DNA from: Sva-07 sp963793335
Lineage (GTDB): Bacteria; Actinomycetota; Acidimicrobiia; Acidimicrobiales; Ilumatobacteraceae
Direction of reading: 5' to 3'
NCBI GenBank assembly: GCA_963793335.1
Contig: CAWBZS010000005.1
Coordinates: forward strand, 124,001 to 188,000
Length of the DNA stretch: 64,000 bases
Of the stretch, positions 44,672 to 55,123 are shown one piece after another (the stretch's first letter is position 1; each line of letters starts with the position of its first letter). The position numbers and the translations under genes were made by a program. Below the pieces are notes generated by a model. That model was not told where the DNA came from and searched no databases. It saw only the letters and a program-made list of their open reading frames with translations.

Positions 44672-45549
44672 CGTGCGATCACCAACTTCGAGTAGCGCCA
44701 CCAGACGATGCTGATGCCACCGATGGTCCATGCGAGGTTGGCCGCGACGACCGCCCAGGTGGCGAGTTCGGGGAACTCGCCAGGATCGCCGAAGATCCGG
44801 AACACCAATTCGAACGGAATCACCGAGATCACGATCAGTCGAACGTACGGCGACATGTCGGCGCCCTCGATCAACGCCGACGCGAGGATCGGGGTGGCGA
44901 TCAACAGCATCACGATGCCGACCGCGGCGAAGGCCCGCCGATCGGTCAGGCTCGACGCCGCCATCGAGACCGCGCCGAGCGCCGCCGAGATGGCCACGCC
45001 GGACAGCAGGATGCGCCCAAGGGTGGCGATCCATGCGACGACCCCATCGGGCCCGGCGTTCTCCACCGTGTAGCCGATCAGCAGGAGGACCGGTGGAAGC
45101 AGCGTGACGAGGCCGAGCATCGCGGCGATCGCAACCCCTTTGGCGATGAGGTAGGTGCGTCGGTCGAGCGGCGTCGACAGATACATCGCGAGCATCCCAT
45201 TGCGTCGATCGGAGACCAGGACCTCCGGGGCGACGAGCGCGGTGAACAGCACGATCGCGAGGAAGATGAAGCCGTAGTAGCCCGCGTAGTCCGCGACCTC
45301 CTCCGGCTCCAGGATGTTGCCAGGGATCAGCACCGCGATCCCGATGAACACCACCGCCGGCAGGTAGGCGATCACGACGGCGATGACCGGGAAGATCTTG
45401 TTGCGGGCCGGACGACCGAGACCGAGCGTGGCGCGGGTGCTCTCCCAACTCACGCTGCGGACCGCTCCGGGTACGCCGGATCGGCGTCCTTCGTAGCGCT
45501 GGAAGCCGCGCTCGACGATCTGCGCGTCGCCGCGTTCCGGGATGCTCAC
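44668..45549 (-). CDS. ABC transporter permease (second gene)
   Basis: A 293-residue ABC-2-type permease. After a 50-residue cytoplasmic N-terminus the helices include KIFPVIAVVIAYLPAVVFIGIAVLI, YYGFIFLAIVLFTALVAPEV, LIAKGVAIAAMLGLVTLLPPVLLLIGYTV and LATWAVVAANLAWTIGGISI. The conserved amphipathic loop VSDRRNGMLAMYLSTPLDRRTYL matches Na+/drug efflux-type ABC-2 permeases. GTG start at 45549 overlaps the upstream ATPase stop (GTGA). Confidence 0.82.
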   Translation of the reverse strand: MSIPERGDAQIVERGFQRYEGRRSGVPGAVRSVSWESTRATLGLGRPARNKIFPVIAVVIAYLPAVVFIGIAVLIPGNILEPEEVADYAGYYGFIFLAIVLFTALVAPEVLVSDRRNGMLAMYLSTPLDRRTYLIAKGVAIAAMLGLVTLLPPVLLLIGYTVENAGPDGVVAWIATLGRILLSGVAISAALGAVSMAASSLTDRRAFAAVGIVMLLIATPILASALIEGADMSPYVRLIVISVIPFELVFRIFGDPGEFPELATWAVVAANLAWTIGGISIVWWRYSKLVIAR

Positions 45550-46478
45550 GCCGCACCGCCATCGCTGGAGAAGATGTCGTCGAGGGTGCGGCGGTGCCGA
45601 CCGAGGCGTCGCACGCGGGCACCGGCGTCTGCAACGCTGCGCGCCGCCAGGTCGAACAACTCGTCGTCGCTGCGACCCGTGACCGACAGCAATGCGCCCG
45701 CCCGTCGGACGCCCGCACCTGCGGCCACCAATCGCTCGGCGACGTCGTCGATCGAGCGGGGGCGATCGGCGATGTCGACGAGCTCGAGTTCGATCCCACC
45801 CGACGCTCCTGCGAGATCGGCCATCGACCCCTGCGCGACGAGACGTCCTTCCGACAGCGCCACGACGTGGTCGCACACCCGCTCGACCTCCTCGAGGACG
45901 TGCGACGACAACATGACGTCGATCCCGAAGTTCCGATTGACCTGCACGATGATGTTGAGCATCTCGTCGCGCTGCACCGGGTCGAGGCCGTCGGTCGGTT
46001 CGTCGAGCACGATCACCCGAGGGTCGGCGGCGATCGCTTGGGCGAGCTTCACGCGTTGGCGCTGCCCGGTCGACATCGTGCCGAGCGCCCGGAACCGTTC
46101 CTCGCCGAGCCCGACGAGGTACAGCGAATCGCTTGCCCGGCTGCGGGCTTCGTCTCGTGGCAGCCCTTTCACTTCCGCGAGGTGGCGAACGAAGTCGTAG
46201 GCCCGTAGATCGTCGGGAAACACGTTGCGTTCCGGGCCGTATCCGATCTTGGCTCGAAGCTCCGGGCCGCTCGTGGACGGGTCGAGCCCGAGCACCGAGA
46301 TCGACCCAGCGGTCGGGGTGAGCAGGCCGAGCACCAACGAGATCAGAGTGGTCTTGCCCGCACCATTGGCGCCGACCAGGCCGGTGACGCCGGTGGGGAT
46401 CGACACGTCGAGCGAATCGAGTGCGCGGGTCGACGGGAACTGCATCACCAGCCCGCTCGTCTCGATGATCGAGGTCAC
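45546..46478 (-). CDS. ABC transporter ATP-binding protein (first gene)
   Basis: A 310-residue ATPase: Walker A VGANGAGKTTLISLV, Q-loop GYGPERNVF (unusual Glu instead of Gln), signature MSTGQRQRVKLAQAI, Walker B VIVLDEPTDGLDP and switch LSSHVLEE. It starts the operon ATPase-permease-ATPase-permease, with four-base overlaps between all genes, implying a heteromeric exporter with two distinct ATPase/permease pairs. The GTG at 46478 begins TSIIETSGLVMQF; the longer frame has no family sequence. Confidence 0.88.
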   Translation of the reverse strand: MTSIIETSGLVMQFPSTRALDSLDVSIPTGVTGLVGANGAGKTTLISLVLGLLTPTAGSISVLGLDPSTSGPELRAKIGYGPERNVFPDDLRAYDFVRHLAEVKGLPRDEARSRASDSLYLVGLGEERFRALGTMSTGQRQRVKLAQAIAADPRVIVLDEPTDGLDPVQRDEMLNIIVQVNRNFGIDVMLSSHVLEEVERVCDHVVALSEGRLVAQGSMADLAGASGGIELELVDIADRPRSIDDVAERLVAAGAGVRRAGALLSVTGRSDDELFDLAARSVADAGARVRRLGRHRRTLDDIFSSDGGAA

Positions 46479-46583
46479 GGCGCCGAGTCTGGCAGCTGAG
46501 ATGCCACACCGCGCCTCACGAACCCAACCCGACCCCCGAGTCCCAAACACCAATCAGAGGGGAGACCGTGAGAGGCGGTCGGG

Positions 46584-49500
46584 TCAGACGTGATGTCGGC
46601 GCCGCCGGGCGATCGCCAGCACGAGCGCACCGAGCAGCAGTATCAACACCGCCAACCGGATCGCCCCATTCGGCTCGCTGCCCGTGCTGGGAAGCCCGAT
46701 GCCCGGCGATGTCGATGTCGATGTCTGCCCGTTGGATGTCGGCACGGTCGAAGCTGCGCTGGTCGATGTCGACGTGGTCGTTGAACCGGCGGTGGCCACG
46801 GCAGTGCTGGTGGAAGCGGGCTCACTCGTGGTCGTGGCGGGGCTGGTGGTGGTGCTGGTCGTCGTGGTGCTGGTGGTCGTCGATGGTTCGATCGTCGAGG
46901 TGGAAGAGGTGGAAGAGGTGGAGCTGGGGGCGGTGGTGGTGGTTGTTCCGGGTTCGCTGGTGGTCGTGGAGCTCGTCGTCGTCGGAGGGCGTGTGGTCGT
47001 GGTGGTGGTCGTGGTGGTGCTCGTGGTCGTGGTGGTGGTGCTCGTGGTGGTGGTGGTGGTGGTGGTGGTGGAATTCGTGGGTGTCGAGACCACCACCTCG
47101 GTGGTGTCGGTGGTCTCGTCGCCGTCGTCGTCGGTCACCGTCGCCATGAGCGTCCAGGTCCCCGGCGCATAGGTGTGCGCCAGCGACACGGTGCCGCCAC
47201 CCGGGGCGGACGACTCCACACGATCGGCCGGCGAGCCGTCACCCCAGTCGACGACGACCGTGTGGGTGTCGGTCGGCGACGGATCGGTGAAGCTCACCGA
47301 GGCGTCGGCCGATGTTCCCGAGATCTCGACGGCCAGCGCCGTGATCGTCGGAGCGAGGCCGCTGATCTGCACCACAGCGGTTCCCATCGCACACAGCGCC
47401 TGGGCATCGCACACCTCGAACTCGATCGAGATCGAGCCGGGTCCGTCGTCGGCGTCGACGTCGAGCGTCGCACCGGGGGTCTCGTAGGAACCGTCACCGT
47501 CGACGTCCCAGGCGATCGTGACGTCGCCGCCCTCCGGGTCGCTCGATCCTGATGCGTCGAGCGTCACGGTGGTCCCTTCGTCGACCACGTACGGGCCACC
47601 CGGATCGGCGACCGGCGGCTGGTTCGCCGTGCCGTCGTCGAGGGCCTCGATCGGGGTGGTCGAGCAGTCGCTTTCGCCCGCTGCGTCGGTGACGCAGGCG
47701 GTGACGTCGTAGATGCCGGGATCGGCGTAGACGTGTCCGATGCCGCCGCTGCCGACTCCCTCACCCGACTGGAGCGGCAACGGCTGGACGCCAGTGCCAT
47801 CGCCCGGATCGATGGTCATCGTGTGCGTGTCGTCGGGGTTCGGGTCGGTGAACCCGCCACCCAGCAGCACCTCGACGTTGATCACCTCCTCGGCAGGGGC
47901 TTCGACCAGCGCCACCGGGGCCTGGTTGACGACCCGCACGTCGACGTCGAGCGTGTCGCACCCGACGCCGCCGGCCTGGTCCGAGACACAGACCTCGACT
48001 TCGTAGATGCCGTCGGCCGCATAGGTGTGGGTCCCGGTGACCGTGCCGCCACTCGAGCGCGAACTGGTCACCGTTGCGGTGGCGAGCGGCGTGCCGTCAC
48101 CCCAGTCGATGGTGGCGGTGTGGTCGTCGTTCGTTCCGGGGTCGGTGAACGTCGCCTGTTCCAACGACAGCGTCGCACCGGACACCAGGTCAGGTTCCGC
48201 GTCGATGTCGGGACCGGCCTCCACGACCGGTGGCAGGTTGTCCACCACCGCTCGGAACGTGAAGCACGAGCCCTCGTCGAGGTCATCGGTCACGCAGACT
48301 TCGCCACGGAACGTCCCGGCTCGTAGATAGGTGTGTGATGCGGCCACGTCGTGCCAGCCGGCGCCGGTCGGGTTGTTGCCGATCGTGCCGACGCTCTGGC
48401 TGCTGCCGTCGCCCCAGTTCACGATGGCGGTCCACTCGTCGTCGCCGGCGTCGGTGAACGGCATCGTGATCTCCCCGGCGGTGCCCTGCGTGAACGCGAA
48501 CTCCAGTTCGGGGGCCGTGCCCTTCGCACGAAGACCGGCCTGAGACCGGGAGAACACACCCAGCCCGCCCGGCGGGAACGGATCACCGGCCGCATCGCGC
48601 GGGCGACGTCGGCGACGAGTGAGCCGTTGGCGGTCCACATCCGGAGCCGATCGGGTCGGTAGTCGACCGTGAAGGTGTAGGGGCCCTTGATCGGCCCGAA
48701 CGTCGGTTGGCCTGTGAAGCTGCGATCGGTGGCGCGCTGCAGCCATCGACCCGACGTGTCGGTGTCGAGGTCGCTCGACTCGAAGGCGAGCACCTCGAGC
48801 TCATCGACACCGAACGCATCCTGACACAGCGGGTTCACGGGGTCACCCGCCGGGTCGATTGCGTCAAGCACCACGTTGAACGCTCGTTCGTACGTGGTCG
48901 CCGGGCCCCGGGTTCGCGAGATGGTCGCCGTGTCGATCAGCACGTCGTTGTCGTCCGTCTGGTCGACCGCGTTCGGGTTTCGACACGTGAAGAGGGTGCT
49001 CTCTCCGAACTGGATCCCCCGCGACCGCCCGAGCCACTCGAAGTCGACGAAGTCCTCGTCGCCGGTCGAGCCCAGCAGATCACCGGGCTCATAGCCCACG
49101 ACCAGACCGATGTTGTCGTCGTCGCCGTTCGGGGCGAGCACGCCCAACTCGACCATCGCCCGGCCGTAGCCGCCCTCGGACAGCTGCAGCGGCGAGTGCA
49201 ACACCAGGTAGTCGTTCACGTTGGCGGTCGTCGTCGCCCAGCCCCCTTCGGCGTCCACCGCCCAGTCACCGCCGTTCCCGGCAGGGGTCTGTCCATCACA
49301 GTTCGGCGGGCCCAGACACTGGTCCGGATTCGAACTCGCGTCGTCCTCCGACCAGGTCCGCAGATCGGCGGCACCCACGAACGGCGGTTCGTTGTCGATC
49401 TCGATCGCGCCGATCAGCTCGCCGCAGCCGTCGGGGTCGCTGCCATTGCTCACACACCAACGCACGTCGCCCTCGGCGAGCTCATCGACGTAGCGGTGCG

Positions 49501-51856
49501 ACAGCGAGAACGTCGTGTCCGGCCCTGTTTCGCCGCTGACGGTCTGGGTCGATGACGTTCCGTCACCCCAGTCGACGGTCACCGTGAACGCCTCGTTGCG
49601 GAACCGGTTCGGGTGGCTCCAGCTCGACAGCTCGAAGGTGTACCGGTCCCCTTCCGTGCCATTGAAGAGCCTGAGGCCGGGCAGGCTCGTGGTGATCGGC
49701 GACCCGTCGTCACCCGTCGCCGGGTCGCAGTCGTCGTCGATGCCGTTGCCGACGCGCTCGGCCACGTTCGGGTTGATGAACACCCCGCCGTCATCGCAGT
49801 CCGGGCCCGGGACAGCGAAGAACCCGTCGAGATCGTCGTCGACGCCCGAGCGCACCGAGACCGGGACGATCTCGATCGCCGTCGCACCCGCAGCATCGGT
49901 GGCGGTCGCGACGACGTCGAGCTGACCGTAGAAACCCGCAGGGACCACCACGTCATAGCTCGTCCCGGTCGCGCCCGTCGCGACACCGTCGATGAACCAC
50001 TCGACCGACACCGGCCCACCCTCCGGATCGGCCACACCCACCTCGAGCGTCGTCGTCGCACCCGGCGCACCGACCACCGGCACCGGAGCGACCAGCTCCA
50101 CGGTCGGGGGCAGGTTGCCGGCGACGGGCACGACCACCTCGTACGCGATGTCCGCCGTCAGACCGCCCGTGACCTCCACCGCGACCACATAGGGCACACC
50201 CGCTCGAACGTTGCCGGGCACCACCCACTCCGGCGACACGCCAGAGGCATCGTCGAACAGGCCGTCACCGTCGAGATCCCACCGAATCGAATCGGGCACG
50301 TAGTCGATCGGCAGGTCGACCGACAGGGTGATCGTGGCGCCTGCGGCAGCGCCCACCACCGGCGAAATCGTCACCGTCGGATCAGCAGCGAGCGGATTGA
50401 TCACCGCGTCCAACTCCGCCAACACACCCGGCACCGCAGCATCCACCCAGGCCCGCAACTCGGACGAGAACTCGGCGTCAGCAACCGCCGCCGCACTGAG
50501 GCCCGGCAACTGGAACACGATCGCGTCCACCGAAGACGGCGGCGTGGTGACCACCTCGGCAATGAACGCCTCGATCGCGGCCTCGGTCTCCGCCACACTC
50601 AACCCGGTGTTCCACCACAGCGCGTTGTTGTCGTAGAGGCGCGAGAACCCCGCAATGCTCTGCCAGATCAGGGTGAGCTCGTTCTGATCGGCAACGGTCC
50701 CACCACCGAAGCCGTAACGATCCACCAGATCCTGCACGAACGCAGGCTGCGCCGCCGTCAACTCGGCATGCAACGACGCCAACTCGTCCAGCGAGCGCGC
50801 ATGACGCGCCGCCCACGCCACGTTCCCCACCGCCTGCGCACCCTGATATCGCTCCAACGCTCGAACGAACGCCTCCTCGACCGCACCGACTGCATCGGTC
50901 ACGTTGCCCCACGCAGCCGCCTCATCGAGCGAAGGAAACGGCGCCGCCACCGCATCGGCGGTCCGAACGGGGCTGGCGAACTGCTGGAAGTTCGGATCCG
51001 GCGGATCGTCACGCAGGTTGATGAGCGCCGCCCGGCGCTTCTGGATCGAGTTCTTGATGTACGTCTTGCCCCAGGTCTTGAGTTGTGAGCTCGGGTCGAT
51101 CAGCCCGATCAACGCCTTCATCGTCGAGGTGAGCCCACCGATGAACCCGAAGCCCACCGACAGGTAGTTCTCGGCCAGACTCTTCGCCTCCAACGCGAGC
51201 ATCTGAACGAAGACGCTCTCGACCTGCGACACCTGCCCGATCTGACGGCCTGCGCGAGCCTTCAGTGCCTGGAACTCCTCGATCTCGTAGTCGAAGCCGG
51301 GCACTTCCTGGTCGATGTCGACCACGAAGGCGTCGCGCACCACCGAGTCCTGACCGGTGTCCCACCGCCCGTTCTGGCACTCGTCGACCACCACGTCGTA
51401 GGTGCCCGACGGGAGACCTTCCGCACTCCCCGCAGCCCCGGTGATCGCGAGCGGCTCCCACAGGAACGTGCCCCCGATGCCACCCCAGACCGTGTTCGGT
51501 GCCCCGAGGGCATCACTCAACGTGTCGCCGGTTCTGAAGGTCCGCCCGCTCGGCACGATGTAGAGGTCGGCGGACGCCTGTACGAAGTCAGGGAAGCCCT
51601 GACCTTCCGTGCCGGGAACGCAGCCCTTCACGAAGTTGATGTTGCCGGCATCCACCCGCACCACCGAATTCGCGGGGTAGCGCGCAGGCGTTCCGCCTCG
51701 GCTGAACAGCAGATTGACGGCGCCGCTCACGGGTTCCGGTGTCGCCGGCGGGGTGATCGCAGCGACCGTTGCAGAGTTCCAGGGAAGCAGCCCCGCAAGC
51801 AAGGCCAGGACGGCAAGGACGGCGGACGCGATGATCGAGATTCGTGTCCGGCGCAC
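46584..51856 (-). pseudogene. Giant secreted PKD-domain protein with LPxTG anchor, one frameshift
   Basis: About 1,750 residues in all. In order: signal peptide (ISIIASAVLAVLALLAGLLPWNSATVAA), a large helical region (about 200-480), several Ig/PKD-like domains, a MopE-like Ca-binding stretch (DDDLDGFFAVPGPDCDD...NGIDDDCDP), PKD repeats with the typical WGDGS and DWGDGTP motifs, a Thr/Ser-rich stalk (46800-47070), and the sorting signal LPSTGSEPN followed by a hydrophobic helix and RRRRHH tail. The frame changes near 48588-48606; adding one base restores it. Both sides are well preserved, so a sequencing deletion is likely. PKD domains bind polysaccharide or mediate contact. It is divergent from the two large regulators. 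Confidence 0.82.
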
Positions 51857-51947
51857 ACCAGCGTTCTACGCAGCCGGCGGTAACAGGGCACCAACACGTC
51901 CGTGGTTCGTATGGCGGACGCCAGCGACGCCGTGCCAATCTGAGAGC

Positions 51948-54900
51948 ATGTCGGAGTGGGTGGTCGACGTCGGCGGATCGCTGCTCGTCGCAGATGGGGA
52001 CGGTGTCCCGGCGCCGCTGCGACCGAAGGAGCGCACACTCGTGGCAGCAATCGCGCTGGCGCATCCCGAGACATCGAGCGTCGCTGATCTGACCGAATTG
52101 GTCTGGACCGACCCGCCCGCCACCGCACGCAAGTCCATCCACAACCACATCGCCCGCGTCCGCCGGTGTGCCGGGGGCCTCGTCGAGACGTCCGACGACG
52201 GATACCGGCTCGGCGACTCGGTGCGCGTCGTCGCACCGACGTCCGACGACGTGTTCCGCGACCTGGTCGATCATCCCACCGTCGCCATTGCCCGCACTCG
52301 CTACCGCGACGCCCGCCTGGCCGATGAAGAACGGGCGGCAGCCACTCGGCTCGACCGTCGCCCCGACGACGAGGCGATCGCCCTGCTGGTCGAGTTGGCC
52401 GATGCCGAGCCGCACCGGTTCGAGCGCTGGCGCCTCGCCGTGCTTGCGCTCGCGCGACGGGGCCTCCGCCGCGACGCGCTCCATCGCATCCGAGACGCAC
52501 GACAGGGCGTGACCGCACCCGACCACGTCCGACGCCTCGAACGACTCGAGCGAGCGGTGCTCGATGACGATCCGCGCCTCGATGTCGACGAGTTCCTCCG
52601 TGTTCCGGCCGACAGCACCCCGCCCGACCCGTTCGATCCTGATGATCGATCGGAGGAGCACGACCTCTTCGTCGACTCGGGAGGCGTCCTGGCGGAGGTG
52701 TTGAGCCGGATCGACGACGGCGAGACCGGGTGCACACTCGTCACCGGGCCTGCCGGTTCGGGCAAGACGACCTTGTGCAAGCAGGCCCGGGAACATGCCA
52801 CCGTGGTGGGGTGGCAAACGCATCGGGTCGCAGCCCGCTCACACGCGTCGGCCGACTCCGGTGTCGTCAACGCCCTCACCCGCTCACTCGAGGAGCGTCC
52901 AGGTGGCGGCACACACCCGACTGTCGATCCGCTCGCCGACACGCTGAAGTCCAACGACGAGTTGGCCCGTTGCCTCCACCTGATGACCGACGACCATCGA
53001 CGACGGCTGATCATCGTCGACGACCTGCACCACGCAACGACGGACGAGGTGGCGTCGATCGCCAGGCTCGTCGAAGCAACTGCGGATCGTGGACACGTCG
53101 CCTGGATCGTGGCGAGTCGAACCGAGCACGACCTCGGTCGGGCCGCCACCCTCCAGATGACCCGGTGGGACGCGAACGCCGTCGGACGGTTGCTCACGCG
53201 ATTCGTCACGCCGTCGCCGTGGCTGGACGGGGCTGCGGACTGGATCGCCGACGAGAGCGGCGGCAATCCGCTCGCCGTCCGCGAGCTGATCATCGACACC
53301 GTCCGCCGACGCCGTGACATGACCGATGACGACGGACGGTTCGTCCCGCGCCGCAGTCGCGAACCGATCGAGTGGATTCGACGCCGGATCGCTCGCCTCG
53401 ACCCGAGCAGCGCGTCGAGCACTGGGTGGGGCATCGATGGTCGGCCACGAATTCGGCCTCGCCTCACTCACCCCCTTCTGCGACGACGCACTCGCGGTGA
53501 TCGCCCAGGCCCGGCTCGACGGGATCATCGTCGCCGTCCCGGGCGAACGGTGTCGCTTCACCTTCGCTCACGACGTCTTCCGAGACGAACTGCTGGCCAC
53601 ACTGGACGAGACGGCCCAGTCGCATCTCGCCCTGATCGCGCTCAGGGATCCGATCTTCGACGACGACGCACACTCACGTCGGCGCTCGATGTTGGCGCGG
53701 CTCGCCGTCCACGATGACCCACTGTTGGCCGTGACGGCGACGACCGAGGCCGCCGCGCTCGAAGTCGAGCGACAGAACCCCATCGAGGCCGAGCGGCTGT
53801 ACCGTCGAGCGCTCGAGTTGATCGAGCGCCACGCTGATCGCAACGAGCCGTTCTGGGACCTGGCATGGATCGAAACAAGCCTCTCCTTGGGCTCGCTGGC
53901 GGTGTCGAATGGGCGGACGGACGCCATCGACATCCTGCTGGAGTGCGCACGGGCAGCCGCACGGATCGACCGCGGCGACCTCGCGGTACATGCCGTGTAT
54001 CAGGCGTCGCGCGTCGGGCCGGCGTCGACGGTCGGACGCACGGACGCTGCGATCGCCGAGGCGGTCGAGTCGTGTCGGGCACTCCCGCTCACGCTCGCCG
54101 ACCAGGCAAGATTGGACGTCACCGAGATGGGGCTCTACGGCATCGCGACCGACAGCCATCGTGCTCAGCACCTCCTCGATTCCGGGCTGCGACGGGCAAC
54201 CGAAGCGGCTGACCCCGAGCTTCAGGCGATCGTCCAACGCTCGGCCTACATGGCCGTGCTCCGGCCCGGCGACCTCCCACGGCGGCGGGAGATCGCCGCC
54301 GACCTCCATCGAGCCGCGCCGCGAACTCGACGATCTCACGTTCCTCTACGAGGCACACCGACTCGACTTCTCCATCGCAGTGGAGGCCGGCGAACGCGAC
54401 CCGAGGCCGATCCTGGGCGAGCTGGAGGTGTTGCACGCCCGATTCGGTGAGCGGAGCAGGAACTGGGGACTCTTCTCGTTCCAGACGACCGTTGCATATC
54501 TCGACGGCGACGCCGATCGGGTCCAGGACGGGATCGATGCGATCCTGTCGCCGGAAACGGTGGCATCGACCGAGCTCAAACTGTCGACCGCCGGTGGACA
54601 CCAGATCGGGATGCACCTGCTGCGCGGCGACGTCGCCTCGCTCGACCCGATGATGGCAGAACTCGAGGTGGTGACCTCGACCCTCCCGGCCTGGATCGCT
54701 GCTCGGGCATTCACCGCCGCAGCTGCCGGCAACGAAGAGATCGCCCGCGATCGACTCGCTCGTACCATCGTCGTCGACGGCCCCCGCACGACGGTGGTGG
54801 TCCCCGACGACTTCACCGGGCTGCCGACCGCGTTCCTCGTCGGCGAGGCGGCACGACTCGTCGACGACCGCATCGTCCTCGATGCCGCCGCGGCCACGCT

Positions 54901-55123
54901 GCGGCCGTTCAGCGGGCTGTGGCTGTGGCACGGCACCGGGACGTTCGGACCCGTCGACCTCGCGCTCGGACGGTGGGCCGAAGCGACCGGGGACCGCGAC
55001 GCCGCAACCGAACATGCACGACGGGCGCTCGTGTCGACCACCACCGTCGGCGCCCCACACCTGGCGTCACAGGCCGCGATGCTGCTCGCACGATCCGACT
55101 CCTCCGGCACCTCGGCGCGATGA
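51948..55123 (+). pseudogene. AfsR/SARP-like regulator with ATPase and TPR domains, two frameshifts
   Basis: One gene read in three frames. The N-terminus is a winged-helix, OmpR/BTAD-type output domain (LRPKERTLVAAIALAHPETSSVADLTELVWTD...ARKSIHNHIARVRR), then a bacterial transcriptional activation domain. An ATPase follows with Walker A TGPAGSGKTTLCKQ and Walker B RRLIIVDDLHHATTDE, then TPR helices to the end. Shifts occur near 53407-53422 and 54315-54325, each explained by one extra base. Its TGA overlaps the start of the paralogue (ATGA). Such regulators control secondary metabolism or surface functions; the divergent giant PKD gene, 91 bases away, is the obvious target. Confidence 0.82.

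Noticed and set aside
46800..47070. Short direct repeats in the PKD gene stalk, looked at as a possible CRISPR or satellite
   Set aside because: They are simple codon repeats for a Thr/Ser-rich linker, in frame with the coding sequence, with no regular spacers.
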